A stretch of DNA of 28,632 nucleotides from an uncultured Eubacteriaceae bacterium (GCA_937914785.1 CALGIV010000120.1:1-28632); one strand, 5' to 3'; counted from the first letter of the stretch, positions 14,477 through 22,103 are shown. The notes: a model not told the origin generated them from the sequence alone. Numbers and translations are program-made.

Positions 14477-17101
14477 ATGAACAAGCTCATTGTGATCGAT
14501 GCTTATTCATTGATTTATAAGGCCTATTATGCGATACGCGAAATGACGACGTCGACCGGAATTCCGACGAATGCGGTATATGGGTTCGTCAATATGCTGT
14601 TAAAGCTGCTGGCGGAACAGGAACCGGATTGCATCGTGGCGGCATTCGATACGAAGGCGCCAACGTTTCGGCACGAAATCTATGAAGCGTATAAGGCACA
14701 CCGTCAGAAGATGCCGGAGGATTTGGCCGTTCAGATTGAGTACATTCGGCAAATTTTGGATAAGATGGGCGTTATGCGCACAGGTGTTGACGGCTATGAG
14801 GGGGACGACTTGCTGGCATCTTACGCGCGTCTGGCCAAGCAGAAGGGGCTTTCCTGTGTACTGGTAACCGGGGATAAGGATAGTTTTCAGCTGGTTGATG
14901 AGAATACGACAGTGTATTATGCAAAGCGGGGTGTCAGTGATATCGTCGTCGTTGATGAGGCTTATATTGCAGAGCAATATACAGGCATAAACCCAAAACA
15001 ACTGATTGACGTCAAGGCGTTGATGGGGGATAAGAGCGATAATATTCCGGGTGTGGCCGGTATCGGTGAGAAGACTGCGTTGAAGCTTGTCGGCGAGTAT
15101 GGCAGCTTGGATGGCATTTATGAAAATATCGATCAGCATCCCCAAAAGCTTCAGGAAAAGCTGCTTAATGGTAGAGAGATCGCATATCAAAGCTACGCAC
15201 TGGCGGCTATTTCCGACGAAGTACCAGTTGAGGACTGTACACATTACGAAGGAATCGCAGACCCGGATGGATTGCTGGATATTTTTGAACATCTGCAATT
15301 ACGCGGTTTTATTAAGAAACTGGCACTTGAGCGCTCGGAAGAAAGTGCGGCGGAGCAGGAGACGGTAAGAAAAGCAGTGGAAGTGATGCAGGTAGAAGCG
15401 GTGGGGGTTGAGAAAGTTGAAGCGGACATCATTGCATCAAGAGAAGTATTTTTATACTACCAACAGTCGCAGGGGGAGTTGGACTTGCTGCTCTTTCAGA
15501 CGGATGGCGGGGTATATGGCGTGCAGGAGCCGATGCTGTTAAAAGCAGTCATTCAAGTGCTGGATAAAGCAAAGGCACTGGTCGTGCATGACAAAAAGAC
15601 GCTGCTCAATTGCGTGGCAAAATATGGCGTTCATTTTAAAAATATGGTGTTTGATATTTATCTCGCGGCTTATATTATCGATGCGACGGATGGCCGGTAC
15701 GACCTGGCAACGCTCGGGATGAAATATTTAGGCTATGAATTGGAACAAAATGCAGCGGAAAGTCAATTGAGTTTTTTAAGTGCGACGCCCGAAGTGACAG
15801 GTTTGGGCATGTATGCCGAAGCTGTTGGAAAGTTATATGAATTGTTTCAACAGAAACTTTCTCAGATGGGGGCGGAAACGCTTTATGGTGAAATCGAGTT
15901 GCCGTTGGCACGTGTGCTTCATAAGATGGAACGAGAGGGCGTTACAATCGATGTGGAGGCGCTGAATGAGATTGGCGCGCGGCTGGAAGCGACGATTGAG
16001 GAGATGGAGCATAAGATTCGCGAGATTGCCGATAAGGGACCGGCGTTTAATATCTACTCCCCGAAGCAACTGGGCGATTTTCTGTTTAATGATTTGAATT
16101 TGCCGGTGATTAAAAAGACGAAGACCGGTTATTCGACCGATATTGAAGTACTGGAGGCCTTAAAGGGCGAGCATCGGGTCATCGAGATGATCATTGAGCT
16201 GCGCAAGGCCGCAAAATTGCACAGCACTTACGTGAAGGGATTGCTCGCGCTTGTCGATGCCGGGACGCGCAAGATTCACACGACGTTTAACCAGACGGTG
16301 ACGACGACAGGGCGCATTTCTTCGTCGGAGCCGAACTTGCAGAATATTCCCGTTAAAACGCCGGAAGGCCGCATTCTGCGCAAGGCGTTTGTCGCTTGTG
16401 ATGAAAATCACGTTCTGATTGACGCGGACTATTCGCAGATTGAGCTGCGCGTGCTTGCAGACATTTCGCAGGACGAGAACCTGATTCAGGCGTTTATCGA
16501 AGATAAGGATATTCATACGATTACGGCGTCTGAGGTTTTTGATGTGCCGCTTGAGATGGTTACTTCCTCGATGCGTTCAAGGGCGAAAGCCGTGAATTTC
16601 GGCATCGTATACGGCATCAGTGATTACGGGCTGTCGCGTGATTTGAATATCAGCAGAAAAGAAGCGAAGATGTATATCGACCGTTATCTGGCGCATTATA
16701 GTGGTGTAAAGCAATATATGGCCGATATTGTGGACTTTGCACGTGAGCATCGCTATGTCGAAACAAAGTTTAACCGGCGGCGTTATATTCCAAAAATCGA
16801 CGGCAGGAATTTTAATGAGCGCAGTTTTGCCGAGCGCACGGCGATGAATACGCCGATTCAGGGGACGGCGGCCGATATCATCAAAATCGCGATGATTCGA
16901 GTTGACGAAGCGCTTGAGAAAAACAAGTTAAAAAGCCGGTTGATTTTGCAGGTACACGACGAACTGATCATTCAGGCGCCGCTTGAAGAAGAGAGTATAG
17001 CATATGAAATTTTGGTGTATGAAATGAAGAATGCGGCACAATTGAGCGTGCCGCTGAAAGTAGATATTCATACCGGCAGGTCGTGGTATGACAGTAAGTA
17101 G
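14477..17101 (+). CDS. polA: DNA polymerase I
   Basis: The 874-residue enzyme of replication and repair has three parts. Residues 1-290 are a 5' nuclease (LIVIDAYSLIYKAYY, GYEGDDLLASYA, GDKSDNIPGVAGIGEKTA). Residues 300-470 are a 3'-5' exonuclease-like domain that lacks the DxE and the other metal aspartates (for example HDKKTLL where NLKYD is expected), so proofreading is probably absent, as in Bacillus-type Pol I. Residues 480-874 are the polymerase: motif A DYSQIELR (D651), O-helix RSRAKAVNFGIVYG (700-713), motif C VHDE (H827). The ATG at 14477 has GAGGA five bases upstream and a typical MNKLIVID start; an in-frame ATG at 14465 overlaps that ribosome site. coaE follows after eight bases. 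Confidence 0.97.
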   Translation: MNKLIVIDAYSLIYKAYYAIREMTTSTGIPTNAVYGFVNMLLKLLAEQEPDCIVAAFDTKAPTFRHEIYEAYKAHRQKMPEDLAVQIEYIRQILDKMGVMRTGVDGYEGDDLLASYARLAKQKGLSCVLVTGDKDSFQLVDENTTVYYAKRGVSDIVVVDEAYIAEQYTGINPKQLIDVKALMGDKSDNIPGVAGIGEKTALKLVGEYGSLDGIYENIDQHPQKLQEKLLNGREIAYQSYALAAISDEVPVEDCTHYEGIADPDGLLDIFEHLQLRGFIKKLALERSEESAAEQETVRKAVEVMQVEAVGVEKVEADIIASREVFLYYQQSQGELDLLLFQTDGGVYGVQEPMLLKAVIQVLDKAKALVVHDKKTLLNCVAKYGVHFKNMVFDIYLAAYIIDATDGRYDLATLGMKYLGYELEQNAAESQLSFLSATPEVTGLGMYAEAVGKLYELFQQKLSQMGAETLYGEIELPLARVLHKMEREGVTIDVEALNEIGARLEATIEEMEHKIREIADKGPAFNIYSPKQLGDFLFNDLNLPVIKKTKTGYSTDIEVLEALKGEHRVIEMIIELRKAAKLHSTYVKGLLALVDAGTRKIHTTFNQTVTTTGRISSSEPNLQNIPVKTPEGRILRKAFVACDENHVLIDADYSQIELRVLADISQDENLIQAFIEDKDIHTITASEVFDVPLEMVTSSMRSRAKAVNFGIVYGISDYGLSRDLNISRKEAKMYIDRYLAHYSGVKQYMADIVDFAREHRYVETKFNRRRYIPKIDGRNFNERSFAERTAMNTPIQGTAADIIKIAMIRVDEALEKNKLKSRLILQVHDELIIQAPLEEESIAYEILVYEMKNAAQLSVPLKVDIHTGRSWYDSK

Positions 17102-17109
17102 GTGAAAAG

Positions 17110-17736
17110 ATGATAAAGATTGGTGTAACGGGGCTGATCGCCAGCGGAAAAAGTGCAGTGAGCAGATTGCTCAGCGAGCATTTAGGCTATCCGATTATTG
17201 ATGCGGATGAGCTGTCGCGGGAAGTCAGCGGCAAGAATTCGAAGGTCGTTCAGGAGGTGGAGCTTGCTTTTGGCAGTGAGTACGTGATTGATGGGGAAAT
17301 GGATCGCGACAAAGTGGCGGAAAAGGTCTTTAAAGATAAAGAGGCGTTGGCGAGGCTGAATGCGATTATTCATCATCGTGTTGGCGAGCGTTATTTTGAG
17401 CTGCTTGGGCGATATGAACAGCTGGGTATTGAAGGCGTTCTTTTCGACTGCCCGCTGTTGATCGAGAGCAATATTATGGATACCGTCGATGTCGTCGTGC
17501 TGGTCTATACAGAATACACCGAGCAGATACGCCGGCTGGTCGAGCTGCGCAATTATACGGAAGAGCACGCGCATGACAGAATTCGTAATCAGATGCCATT
17601 TGAAGAAAAGCGTCCGTATGCCGATGTTATTGTGAAAAACAGTCAGTCGCTTGCAGAATTGGAGCGCAGGATTCCACAGATCGCAGAAGACATAAAAAGA
17701 GTTTATTATGAAAAAAAGCTATTGCATAATGAGTAA
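17110..17736 (+). CDS. coaE: Dephospho-CoA kinase
   Basis: The 208-residue enzyme phosphorylates the ribose 3'-hydroxyl of dephospho-CoA, the last step of coenzyme A synthesis. The P-loop is GLIASGKS (8-15), then DADELSREV with the substrate-side aspartate, the LFDCPLLIES strand, and a lid with arginines (RRLVELRNYTEEHAHDRIRNQMP). Length is normal for the family. The ATG has GTGAAAAG upstream and lies eight bases after polA, an arrangement often seen in Firmicutes. The operon likely ends before the tRNA promoter. Confidence 0.95.
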   Translation: MIKIGVTGLIASGKSAVSRLLSEHLGYPIIDADELSREVSGKNSKVVQEVELAFGSEYVIDGEMDRDKVAEKVFKDKEALARLNAIIHHRVGERYFELLGRYEQLGIEGVLFDCPLLIESNIMDTVDVVVLVYTEYTEQIRRLVELRNYTEEHAHDRIRNQMPFEEKRPYADVIVKNSQSLAELERRIPQIAEDIKRVYYEKKLLHNE

Positions 17737-17750
17737 ATCTATTATATAAT
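17722..17750 (+). promoter_or_regulatory. Promoter of tRNA-Leu
   Basis: TTGCAT (17722-17727) and TATAAT (17745-17750) are 17 bases apart, ending 11 bases before the tRNA. The -35 lies within the last codons of coaE. Confidence 0.75.
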
Positions 17751-17761
17751 ATTTTGCGCAT

Positions 17762-17848
17762 GCGGTTGTGGCGGAATCGGCAGACGCACTATCTTGAGGG
17801 GGTAGCGAGCGAACGCTCGTGTGGGTTCAAGTCCCACCAACCGCACCA
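17762..17848 (+). tRNA. tRNA-Leu (anticodon GAG)
   Basis: The acceptor stem GCGGTTG pairs with CAACCGC, followed by discriminator A and an encoded CCA (17846-17848). The anticodon stem CTATC/GGTAG holds the loop TTGAGGG, giving anticodon GAG for CUC/CUU leucine codons. The long variable arm CGAGCGAACGCTCG marks a class II tRNA, and the T-arm contains GGTTCAAGTCC. It has its own promoter and terminator. Confidence 0.96.
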
Positions 17849-17852
17849 TTTT

Positions 17853-17877
17853 AACCTTGAAATATCAAGGTTTTTTT
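17853..17877 (+). terminator. Terminator of tRNA-Leu
   Basis: AACCTTGA pairs with TCAAGGTT around an AATA loop and runs into seven or more T, five bases after the CCA. Confidence 0.88.
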
Positions 17878-17906
17878 ATTTTCGTATGAACTGTCGTGAG
17901 AGCTAG

Positions 17907-17920
17907 TTATTAATTTGGAC
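17907..17920 (+). repeat. Left copy of a 14-bp direct repeat flanking the ars cassette
   Basis: TTATTAATTTGGAC occurs here and, exactly, at 20397-20410. The pair brackets the whole minus-strand arsR-arsP cassette and lies 59 bases after the tRNA CCA. It may be an insertion footprint (attachment core or target duplication); no integrase is encoded between the copies. Confidence 0.6.
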
Positions 17921-18002
17921 TTTTTTACTATTTAAATTTTCAATAGGAGGAAATAACAAAAGATTAAAGAATGGTAAGTTTGCCGTTCGTTCGTCTTTTT
18001 AT

Positions 18003-18710
18003 CTATGCTCTTAACGGATAATACAAACACTTTTTCTTTTTGCATGTAGGGTTGTTTTTAAAGAAAGGACATTGTATATTCTGCGGTTTTTCCATTTTCA
18101 AATTCAAATGCTTTTCTGTAAATTCAATCCCCCTTTCTATGGATAGCAATGTATTTCGTTTGCAGCACCTCGGCCCGCCGTTCCTTGAAATATCCATAAG
18201 GCTTTCCGCGGTCATAAGATTTGCCAGCCCCCATTCTTCGATTGAAAGCGGCGTAGCTTCGGTTACAATGCTGATGAAAATCCCCGTGCCAGTTCCAGCT
18301 CCGCAGCAGCCCCACATTCCACAGCTGCCGCCGGGTACATCTTTTGCCCGTTGCTGTGCTTTAGATAGGGATTTGTCGAGGTCAATTTTCCCGCCAACAT
18401 TTTTATAAGCGGCAAGCAAGGCGGCAACGACCAAGTAATGGTGTTCCGGTCCATGCGTATTGACAAATGGATTTTTCATCATATCCATTGCAATGTGGAC
18501 AGGATTTTTTTCTTTGGTTTGCTTTGCCGATTGGGTGATATGTTCATACGCTGTTTTGGAGTGGCAGGTATCACAAACAAAATGTCCGTTTTCGCAAACA
18601 GCATTTGATTCAAAGAAAAAGCCGCAAAGCTTGCATTTTAGTGGTTTTGCAGTTTTAAAATACTTTAGCGGCTTTCCACAAATCAGGCACCCTGATTTGT
18701 AAGTTTTCAT
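18003..18710 (-). CDS. DUF5714-like cysteine-rich protein, last gene of the arsR-arsP cassette
   Basis: The 235-residue protein has 15 cysteines. Residues 1-50 look like paired zinc ribbons (C8-x2-C11, C26-x2-C29, C39, H43, C46-x2-C49). The body (80-205) has HGPEHHYLVVAALLAAY, then PGGSCGMWGCCGAGTGTG, a Gly/Cys loop suited to binding a metal or cofactor, and GGPRCCKRNT. The C-terminus adds three more cysteines. I associate this pattern with DUF5714, found in clostridia and methanogens, with no known function; that assignment is from memory. Its ATG overlaps the stop of the small Cys-rich gene by four bases (ATGA), so it is coupled to an operon headed by an ArsR-type regulator and ArsP-type permease. 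A metalloid-linked role is inferred. Confidence 0.72.
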   Translation of the reverse strand: MKTYKSGCLICGKPLKYFKTAKPLKCKLCGFFFESNAVCENGHFVCDTCHSKTAYEHITQSAKQTKEKNPVHIAMDMMKNPFVNTHGPEHHYLVVAALLAAYKNVGGKIDLDKSLSKAQQRAKDVPGGSCGMWGCCGAGTGTGIFISIVTEATPLSIEEWGLANLMTAESLMDISRNGGPRCCKRNTLLSIERGIEFTEKHLNLKMEKPQNIQCPFFKNNPTCKKKKCLYYPLRA

Positions 18711-18883
18711 ACACTCTCTTGTGGGTTTTCGGTTTGCTTCTGCTCAGTGTCCGTTTCAGGCGCACAGCAAGAATCGCTGCAATTGCATTCTGTTTCCACT
18801 TCAACGATTTCCATATTACAGCAGCCATTTTTCTCTTTTTTGCCTCCAAGCAAACCACTCAGCAATCCTTTTTTCTCATTCAT
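18707..18883 (-). CDS. Small cysteine-rich protein, 58 residues, in the ars cassette
   Basis: This short gene starts with ATG at 18883 after an excellent AAAAGGAG six bases upstream, and its TGA overlaps the next ATG by four bases. The product begins MNEKKGLLSGLLGGKKEKNG and carries six cysteines as CC (21-22), C33, C35 and CC (39-40), in an otherwise acidic tail rich in Glu and Thr. It has no membrane segment. The CC/CxC/CC spacing suggests thiol binding of a soft metal or metalloid, for example as a chaperone handing As(III)-type species to the permease encoded just upstream. That function is inferred from composition and context; no family is confidently recognised. Confidence 0.72.
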   Translation of the reverse strand: MNEKKGLLSGLLGGKKEKNGCCNMEIVEVETECNCSDSCCAPETDTEQKQTENPQESV

Positions 18884-18895
18884 AATGAACTCCTT

Positions 18896-19819
18896 TTATA
18901 TAATAATATTAAACAGATAACCTGTTACAGTTGCTACAAAAAAGACACATGCCACAAAGGCGATAACCATTTTCTTTTTAAATATCGAGCTGAGGAGTGA
19001 AACCTCCGGAATACTTGCGCCTGCACCGCCGATAATCAGCGCAATCATTGTTCCATATCCCACGCCTTTGCCGATTAAAATACCGGCAATGGGTATCATG
19101 GTTTCTGTGCGAATATACATTGGTATGCCAAGAAGTGCAGCTGCCGGAACAGCCCACCAGTTACTTGCTCCTGCAAATCGCGCAAGGAAATCTGTTGGTA
19201 CAAATTCATAAATAAAAGCGCCTATTCCTGCGCCGATAATGAGATAAATTACAACACCCCTGAACAGCTTTAATGCTTCTGTCAGCGAATGTTTCCATAC
19301 GGCAAGGTTTTTCTGCCAAAAGGTTCCTTCCAGCTTTTCATATACAACCTCATTTTCTGCGCCGCCTTTTAATACCACTTTTTTAACCTGTTTTTCAAAA
19401 CCCAGTTTGTCAAGTACGAGTCCCATCACAACCGCAAAAACAAAGGTAAAGATTGTATAAAGCAACGTGGCCTTAATACCGAAAAACTTAAGAAACAATG
19501 CAATAATAGCCGGATTCAGAATCGGGGAAGTTAAAAGGAATGACATAATCCCCGAAAACGGCGCGCCGCTTTGAAGCAACCCTACAACAATAGGTATGGT
19601 GGAACAGGAGCAAAACGGCGTTACCGCTCCAAGGGCTGCACCCAAAATGCTGTTTAAAAACTTCCTCGGTGTTGTTAATATCTTCTGTATTCTTTCTTTT
19701 GATATATATACCTGTAAAAGAGCCACAATAAAGCTGATTCCGATAAACAGCAGCAGCAACTCTCCAAACAGGAATAAAAAGGTTTTTCCCGCATTGATAA
19801 AACTTTCAACAGTAAACAT
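18896..19819 (-). CDS. arsP: ArsP-type permease (PF03773 family)
   Basis: The 307-residue membrane protein has about eight hydrophobic segments. Its signature AVTPFCSCSTIPIVVGLLQSG has cysteines 70 and 72 at the position used for substrate in ArsP, the efflux permease for trivalent organoarsenicals; related members move other soft metals. A second conserved stretch is FLLTSPILNPAIIALF, repeated in idea near the C-terminus by GAGASIPEVSLLSSIF. A charged cytoplasmic loop lies at about 145-180. ATG at 19819 has a modest AGTAGG site. It lies about 200 bases downstream of arsR with an operator-like site in between, and 12 bases before the small Cys-rich gene. The family is clear; organoarsenical rather than another metalloid substrate is inferred. 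Confidence 0.85.
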   Translation of the reverse strand: MFTVESFINAGKTFLFLFGELLLLFIGISFIVALLQVYISKERIQKILTTPRKFLNSILGAALGAVTPFCSCSTIPIVVGLLQSGAPFSGIMSFLLTSPILNPAIIALFLKFFGIKATLLYTIFTFVFAVVMGLVLDKLGFEKQVKKVVLKGGAENEVVYEKLEGTFWQKNLAVWKHSLTEALKLFRGVVIYLIIGAGIGAFIYEFVPTDFLARFAGASNWWAVPAAALLGIPMYIRTETMIPIAGILIGKGVGYGTMIALIIGGAGASIPEVSLLSSIFKKKMVIAFVACVFFVATVTGYLFNIII

Positions 19820-19938
19820 GTTTCTACCTACTTTCTATTAATTGATTTATATTGGAAAGCAGGTATTTTCAGAAAAATCGGCATCGGTGTCGTCTCCTGC
19901 AAGAACACACAATCATCACCTCCATATTGGGACAATCC

Positions 19939-19956
19939 ATCTAAAAAAATCGATAT
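19939..19956 (-). promoter_or_regulatory. Second ArsR operator-like site, upstream of arsP
   Basis: On the minus strand it reads ATATCGA-N6-TAGAT, the same half sites and spacing as the site between the arsR promoter and arsR. This suggests one regulator controls both. The match is seen; binding is inferred. Confidence 0.5.
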
Positions 19957-19970
19957 GCTTTTTCTTTTTT

Positions 19971-19992
19971 AAACCACCGGACAGGGTGGCTT
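19971..19992 (-). terminator. Hairpin between arsR and arsP
   Basis: AAACCACC pairs with GGTGGCTT around a six-base loop, with one wobble pair, about 30 bases after the arsR stop. T-rich sequence flanks it on both sides, so partial termination or attenuation between arsR and arsP is possible. Confidence 0.5.
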
Positions 19993-20020
19993 TTATTCAT
20001 AATTGGCGCAGTCGCTATCC

Positions 20021-20308
20021 TTAATCAGGACTTACAGCAGTAAGTTGTTTTAGCAATTCGACGGCGTATTCGCTTCCTTGCCGGCTGATGGAATAGTATA
20101 TCCATTTACCCTCACGCCTGCCGACAACAACGCCTGAATCACAAAGGATTTTCATATGGTGGGATAACGTGGACTGACCGATAGGCAAATATTCCTGTAA
20201 TTCGCAGGCACAGCGTTCGCCCTTATGCAGCATAGTTATAATTGCAAGCCGCTTTTCATCACAAAAGGCTTTAAATACGGCGGCGTGCTTTTCATGGATA
20301 GTAGGCAT
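20021..20308 (-). CDS. arsR: ArsR family metalloid-responsive repressor
   Basis: The 95-residue winged-helix repressor has the ArsR/SmtB layout: FKAFCDEKRLAIITMLHKGERCACELQEYL, then the recognition helix GQSTLSHHMKILCDSGVV and wing GRREGKWIYYSI. The CxC in GERCACELQE sits at the start of the DNA-binding helix, matching the As(III)/Sb(III) site (ELCVCDL type) of classical ArsR. It would release DNA on binding metalloid and induce the cassette. A textbook TTGACA-17-TATACT promoter and an inverted-repeat operator lie directly upstream. The ATG at 20308 has GAGG nine bases upstream. It is the first gene of the minus-strand cassette. Confidence 0.92.
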   Translation of the reverse strand: MPTIHEKHAAVFKAFCDEKRLAIITMLHKGERCACELQEYLPIGQSTLSHHMKILCDSGVVVGRREGKWIYYSISRQGSEYAVELLKQLTAVSPD

Positions 20309-20321
20309 TTAAGACAACCTC

Positions 20322-20341
20322 ATATCTAATATTTTCGATAT
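20322..20341 (-). promoter_or_regulatory. ArsR operator-like inverted repeat upstream of arsR
   Basis: ATATC and GATAT arms flank a 10-base centre, directly after the -10 box and before the start codon. It contains ATATCGA-N6-TAGAT (20324-20341), shared with the site before arsP. Confidence 0.6.
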
Positions 20342-20347
20342 ATTGAC

Positions 20348-20376
20348 AGTATATGTAACAAATCTATTTTTGTCAA
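20348..20376 (-). promoter_or_regulatory. Promoter of the ars cassette
   Basis: Minus-strand TTGACA (20371-20376) and TATACT (20348-20353) have a 17-base spacer, close to consensus. Confidence 0.85.
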
Positions 20377-20396
20377 TATGAATTTATGTAAATCAA

Positions 20397-20410
20397 TTAT
20401 TAATTTGGAC
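20397..20410 (+). repeat. Right copy of the 14-bp direct repeat
   Basis: TTATTAATTTGGAC is identical to 17907-17920 and lies just upstream of the ars promoter region, closing a 2.5-kb bracketed segment. Confidence 0.6.
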
Positions 20411-20450
20411 CTTCTGTTTTGGCAATGTGATTTCTCTGCTTGTCCATAAT

Positions 20451-20486
20451 AACAGCAAGCTAATACGGCCTGCTGTTGTATTTTTT
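20451..20486 (+). terminator. Terminator-like hairpin right of the ars cassette
   Basis: AACAGCA (20451-20457) and TGCTGTT (20471-20477), with an inner GC/GC pair, are followed by GTATTTTTT. No plus-strand gene ends nearby, so it may be left from the sequence order before the cassette arrived. Confidence 0.5.
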
Positions 20487-20544
20487 AAGAGTTGCTTAAA
20501 ATTATATCAATTTATAGCCAATCCTTCCAATTGTGTGTCGACTA

Positions 20545-20553
20545 TGCTACAAT
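20545..20553 (+). promoter_or_regulatory. Extended -10 promoter of dgt
   Basis: TGCTACAAT is a TGn plus near-consensus -10; a weak TTCCAA lies 17 bases upstream of it. The predicted leader is about 75 bases. Confidence 0.5.
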
Positions 20554-20633
20554 TTGCTATAGACGGAAGTGGATGGAAGACATTATTATGGGTAAGCGGA
20601 ATTTTTAAAATCTCATAATAAGGGGAGTATATG

Positions 20634-22070
20634 ATGGATTGGAAAAACTTATTGTCAACAGAAAAATTGGCGGCAGAAGAGCCGGAACCAAGTGACTTTG
20701 ACCAATATCCAATAAATGCCTTTGAGAAGGATTACAATAAAATTGTATCGAGCGCCGTATTTCGCAGGCTTCAGGATAAGACACAAGTATTTCCTTTGGA
20801 TAAAAGTGATTTTGTCAGAACGCGCCTGACGCACTCTATTGAAGTGTCTACCATTGCCCGTCAACTGGGGATTATGATATCTAAAAATACGACGCGATAT
20901 CGGCCGACCGACATTGGCGAGACGGAGGCTGAAGGAATTTCTTCTGTTTTACTGTGTGCCGGCCTGTTGCATGATTTGGGCAATCCTCCGTTTGGTCATT
21001 TTGGCGAAGCGATTATTGGTGGATGGTTTAAGGATAATCTAAAGCGTGTGAAATACAAGGGGCATGCATTAAAGACGATGTTAACAGTTCAGATGATTAA
21101 GGATTTGGAACATTTTGAAGGAAATGCTCAGGCGCTGCGGCTCCTCGCGAAAGCCCAGTATGATTCTGAAATCAATCTTTCGGCGGCTGTCATCAGCACC
21201 TTAGTAAAATATCCGACCAATTCCTTATCGTTTAATAAAGAGGATTCGGATATAAAAAAACACAAGCCGGGTTATTTTTTTGCAGAAGCTGATATGCTTT
21301 GTCGGGTGTCTGGAATCGTTGGCACGCGAAAGGAATCAGGCGAAATCTGCCGGCACCCGTTAACCTATATGCTGGAAGCTGCAGATGATATTGCGTATGC
21401 AACGGCGGACTTGGAAGATGCATTTAAAAAGCAGCTGTTTACACTGAATGACTTTGTTGCATTCTTTGAATCCGGTTATGACAGCAGTGCGGTAAAGAAT
21501 AATGGCTGCCCGGAGTATTACTCTCAGCTGTTGATCGATGATTTAAAAAACAGACGCGGAGAACAACCTGATTCTGTGGAAGATAATAGAGCGTTTATGC
21601 GATGGATTGTCTATACTCGCCGGTGGCTGATGTATGTTGCCGTATATCGTTTTTCGAGAAGCTATTCTGACATTATGGAAGGAAGCTACACCGGCGATTT
21701 GTTTTATGAAACGAACCATGCGATATCCATTAAAATCCTGAAAGATGCCATAGCAAATTTCGCCTTTAATTCTACGAATATCCTTAAATTGGAGCTATCG
21801 TCGCAGACGATCCTTTCTTTTCTGCTGGATAAGTTTGTCCGGGCAGTTTTGTATTATGATTATGCGGACGAGAAGTTTAAACCGTCAGAAGCTGATCAGA
21901 AATTACTTCGTATTTTCTCTGAAAATTACATACAGGACTATAATTCTTCTAAAACCGGAGATGAAGGGACGGATTTATATTTGCGTCTGCTTATGGTAAC
22001 GGACTATATCAGTGGTATGACGGATTCATACGCGCGTACGCTGTATCGGGAGCTGAGCGGAATCGAATGA
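20634..22070 (+). CDS. dgt: dGTP triphosphohydrolase (HD domain)
   Basis: The 478-residue enzyme cleaves dGTP (or other dNTPs) to the nucleoside and triphosphate, limiting dNTP pools. The HD-site residues are H67 (RTRLTHSIEVS), H113-D114 (LLHDLGNPPFGHFGE, the family signature) and the later aspartate in EAADDIAYATADLEDA. SSAVFRRLQDKTQVFPLDKSDFVR is the conserved N-terminal region. Length matches E. coli-type Dgt. The ATG at 20634 is six bases after AGGGGAG; the adjacent ATG at 20631 is closer than ideal. It is a single gene with its own promoter. dGTP specificity is assumed from the family. Confidence 0.93.
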   Translation: MDWKNLLSTEKLAAEEPEPSDFDQYPINAFEKDYNKIVSSAVFRRLQDKTQVFPLDKSDFVRTRLTHSIEVSTIARQLGIMISKNTTRYRPTDIGETEAEGISSVLLCAGLLHDLGNPPFGHFGEAIIGGWFKDNLKRVKYKGHALKTMLTVQMIKDLEHFEGNAQALRLLAKAQYDSEINLSAAVISTLVKYPTNSLSFNKEDSDIKKHKPGYFFAEADMLCRVSGIVGTRKESGEICRHPLTYMLEAADDIAYATADLEDAFKKQLFTLNDFVAFFESGYDSSAVKNNGCPEYYSQLLIDDLKNRRGEQPDSVEDNRAFMRWIVYTRRWLMYVAVYRFSRSYSDIMEGSYTGDLFYETNHAISIKILKDAIANFAFNSTNILKLELSSQTILSFLLDKFVRAVLYYDYADEKFKPSEADQKLLRIFSENYIQDYNSSKTGDEGTDLYLRLLMVTDYISGMTDSYARTLYRELSGIE

Positions 22071-22103
22071 ACGTATTTACCCGAATGCTTTATTGTATAT
22101 TGG

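Larger units (their letters stand above)
19820..20020 (-). other. arsR-arsP intergenic leader with possible leader peptide
   Basis: In transcription order it holds a hairpin (19971-19992), an operator-like site (19939-19956), then a strong GGAGG followed six bases later by a TTG that opens a 21-codon frame starting MCVLAGDDTDADF and ending in -CFPI. No known family fits. It could be a leader peptide, a decayed gene or chance. Confidence 0.35.

Noticed and set aside
14600..15298. 232-codon minus-strand open frame inside polA
   Set aside because: It is opposite the conserved 5' nuclease domain, with no ribosome site or family resemblance.
19842..20024. 60-codon plus-strand open frame between arsP and arsR
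   Set aside because: It lacks a ribosome site and covers the minus-strand leader, hairpin and operator-like site.
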